From NCBI RefSeq assembly GCF_014284255.1, contig NZ_JACOFV010000009.1, positions 62,001-126,000 of the forward strand: a DNA stretch of 64,000 bases, in the 5' to 3' direction. Below, piece by piece: positions 62,932 to 64,000 of the stretch. Under the pieces are notes generated by a model. It was not told the origin of the DNA. It made no database searches and saw nothing but the letters and a program-made list of their open reading frames with translations. Made by a program: the position numbers and the translations under genes. How positions within the stretch are numbered: position 1 is the stretch's first letter; each line of letters starts with the position of its first letter. This stretch comes from Cognatundibacterium jejuense (GTDB lineage Bacteria; Pseudomonadota; Gammaproteobacteria; Burkholderiales; Burkholderiaceae_D).

Positions 62932-64000
62932 TCACACCTTCGCTTTCAAGTCGTTATTGATTGCCAGCGCTGCCAGCTTGCCATGTTGTACCGCTTGCAC
63001 AGTCAGATCTTGTCCCGGCGCAATGCAATCGCCTCCGGCGTAGACCTTCGATAAACTGGTGCGATAGTGATCGTCGACCCAGATTTTGTCTTTCTCGCGC
63101 TTCACGTCGTGAGCAATCGGATCGTTAAGGCTTGCTGCATCGAGGCTTTGGCCGATGGCTTTGAAAACCGCTTGAGCGGGGATATCCAATGTTTCTCCGG
63201 TGCCTTGTAATTTTCCGTTGACCTCATGCGTCTTCTCAAAGCGCATTCCCGACACGTTGCCAGCAAAATCAAACAACACCTGCTGAGGTTGTGCCCAGGT
63301 GACGATTCTGACCTGATTGGCTTTGGCGATCTCTTGCTCATGTAAAGTCGCAGACATGTGTTGTGCGCCACGGCGATACACCAGTGTGACTTGCTGCGCA
63401 CCTAAACGGGCGATTTGCACCGCCATATCGATGGCGGTATTACCAGCTCCGATCACGACGCACTGCGCAGGGACGGGTAATTGACTTAAGTCGTCGGACT
63501 GACGTAATTCTGCAATGTAATCCACCGCCGCCAGCAGACCCGGCGCGTCTTCACCAGTCAAACCTAACTCTCGGCTCGTCCCTAATCCCAATGCCAAAAA
63601 CACCGCATCAAAGTCGCGCCGTAATTGTTCAAGGTGCAAATTGGCACCAAGTTTTTGTTCGTGCTTGACACTGATACCACCTACCTGCAACAGAAAATCA
63701 ACTTCACGTTGTGCGCTGTCGCCGGTTAATTTGTATTTCGCAATCCCATATTCATTTAGGCCACCAGATTTTTTTTGCGCTTCAAAAATTACGACCTCAT
63801 GACCTAAGGTCGCCAGCTTGTGAGCGCAAGATAGGCCCGCGGGGCCCGCGCCAACAATGGCGATTTTTTTACCGGTTGCTGCGGCACGCGGAAACGGATG
63901 CTGCGTAAATTTCATATGATCTAAAGCATATCGTTGCAACAGACCGATTTTTACCGGTGCACCTTCGTCATCGTGATTGCGCACACAAGCGTGTTCACAC
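62932..64000 (-). CDS. preT: Dihydropyrimidine dehydrogenase subunit PreT, 5' end outside window
   Basis: The frame is open to the right edge, so the true start lies beyond 64000; 355 codons are seen. The visible start, CEHACVRNHDDEG then PVKIGLLQRYA, belongs to the N-terminal iron-sulfur region. FAD and NAD motifs follow: IAIVGAGPAGLSCAHKLATL, CVVIGAGNTAIDMAVQIARL, and KVYAGGDCIAPGQDLTVQAV. This GltD-like subunit passes electrons from NADH to PreA. Confidence 0.93.
   Translation of the reverse strand, partial: CEHACVRNHDDEGAPVKIGLLQRYALDHMKFTQHPFPRAAATGKKIAIVGAGPAGLSCAHKLATLGHEVVIFEAQKKSGGLNEYGIAKYKLTGDSAQREVDFLLQVGGISVKHEQKLGANLHLEQLRRDFDAVFLALGLGTSRELGLTGEDAPGLLAAVDYIAELRQSDDLSQLPVPAQCVVIGAGNTAIDMAVQIARLGAQQVTLVYRRGAQHMSATLHEQEIAKANQVRIVTWAQPQQVLFDFAGNVSGMRFEKTHEVNGKLQGTGETLDIPAQAVFKAIGQSLDAASLNDPIAHDVKREKDKIWVDDHYRTSLSKVYAGGDCIAPGQDLTVQAVQHGKLAALAINNDLKAKV

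Overview
The window looks like a chromosomal segment of a betaproteobacterium of the order Burkholderiales, most likely family Oxalobacteraceae with moderate GC (an Undibacterium-like genome would fit). This rests on protein types typical of that group: the three-gene pyruvate dehydrogenase cluster whose E3 carries lipoyl domains, a TIGR04438-type small Trp-rich protein, a DUF2486-type protein beside holC, and a Burkholderiales-type acetylornithine transaminase. The taxonomic call is inference; no rRNA or tRNA gene was seen.

Layout. 1-2.6 kb: the end of a ferredoxin/flavin reductase, then argD behind a promoter, an Arg-rich leader ORF and a terminator. 2.6-13 kb: a secreted GH44-like glycosidase, a Tricorn-type protease, an AI-2E-family membrane protein, DUF2189, TMEM175-like and DUF2855 proteins. 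13.5-20 kb: a tight five-gene operon (secreted helical protein, LolD-like ATPase, FtsX-type permease, LolA-like periplasmic protein, outer-membrane barrel), then a DUF4139 protein. 20-27.3 kb: an HPt/HD-GYP protein, merR plus aldo-keto reductase, a MocR regulator divergent from a flavin-binding protein, a DUF1176 protein and a small membrane protein. 27.4-33.8 kb: lpd, aceF and aceE on the minus strand, with an aceE promoter.

34.1-35.3 kb is an accessory island: a truncated integron-integrase reading frame, a LexA-like box, repeated AATTAGGTGG elements, a GTTAGGC core site and a cassette-like ORF resembling predicted pPIWI-associating nucleases. It is followed by an arsenic operon (arsR, arsI, arsC, aquaporin) without an arsenite pump. 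37.7-42 kb: folD, prlC, a glutaredoxin-like protein, holC and DUF2486. 42.2-45.6 kb: dadA, an Lrp-family regulator and a branched-chain amino acid binding protein, with a 20-bp palindrome between the last two. 45.7-50.5 kb: cytochrome c, Trp-rich protein, LysR regulator, lgt and an M13 peptidase.

50.6-52.9 kb: leuA behind a promoter, a 42-residue leader ORF dense in leucine (six CTA codons) and a long leader. 53-57 kb: OsmC, two PaiB-like flavoproteins, a tautomerase, a GlxA-type regulator and a GNAT enzyme. 57.1 kb to the end: a minus-strand reductive pyrimidine catabolism cluster (preT, preA, NCS1 permease, dihydropyrimidinase, beta-ureidopropionase-type amidohydrolase).

Main points of interest: two candidate transcription-attenuation leaders (Arg for argD, Leu for leuA), both with start codons only about 7 nt after the -10 box; an integron relic with a defence-type cassette; the uncharacterised trans-envelope operon; and tandem repeats that contain the stop codons of argD and lpd.
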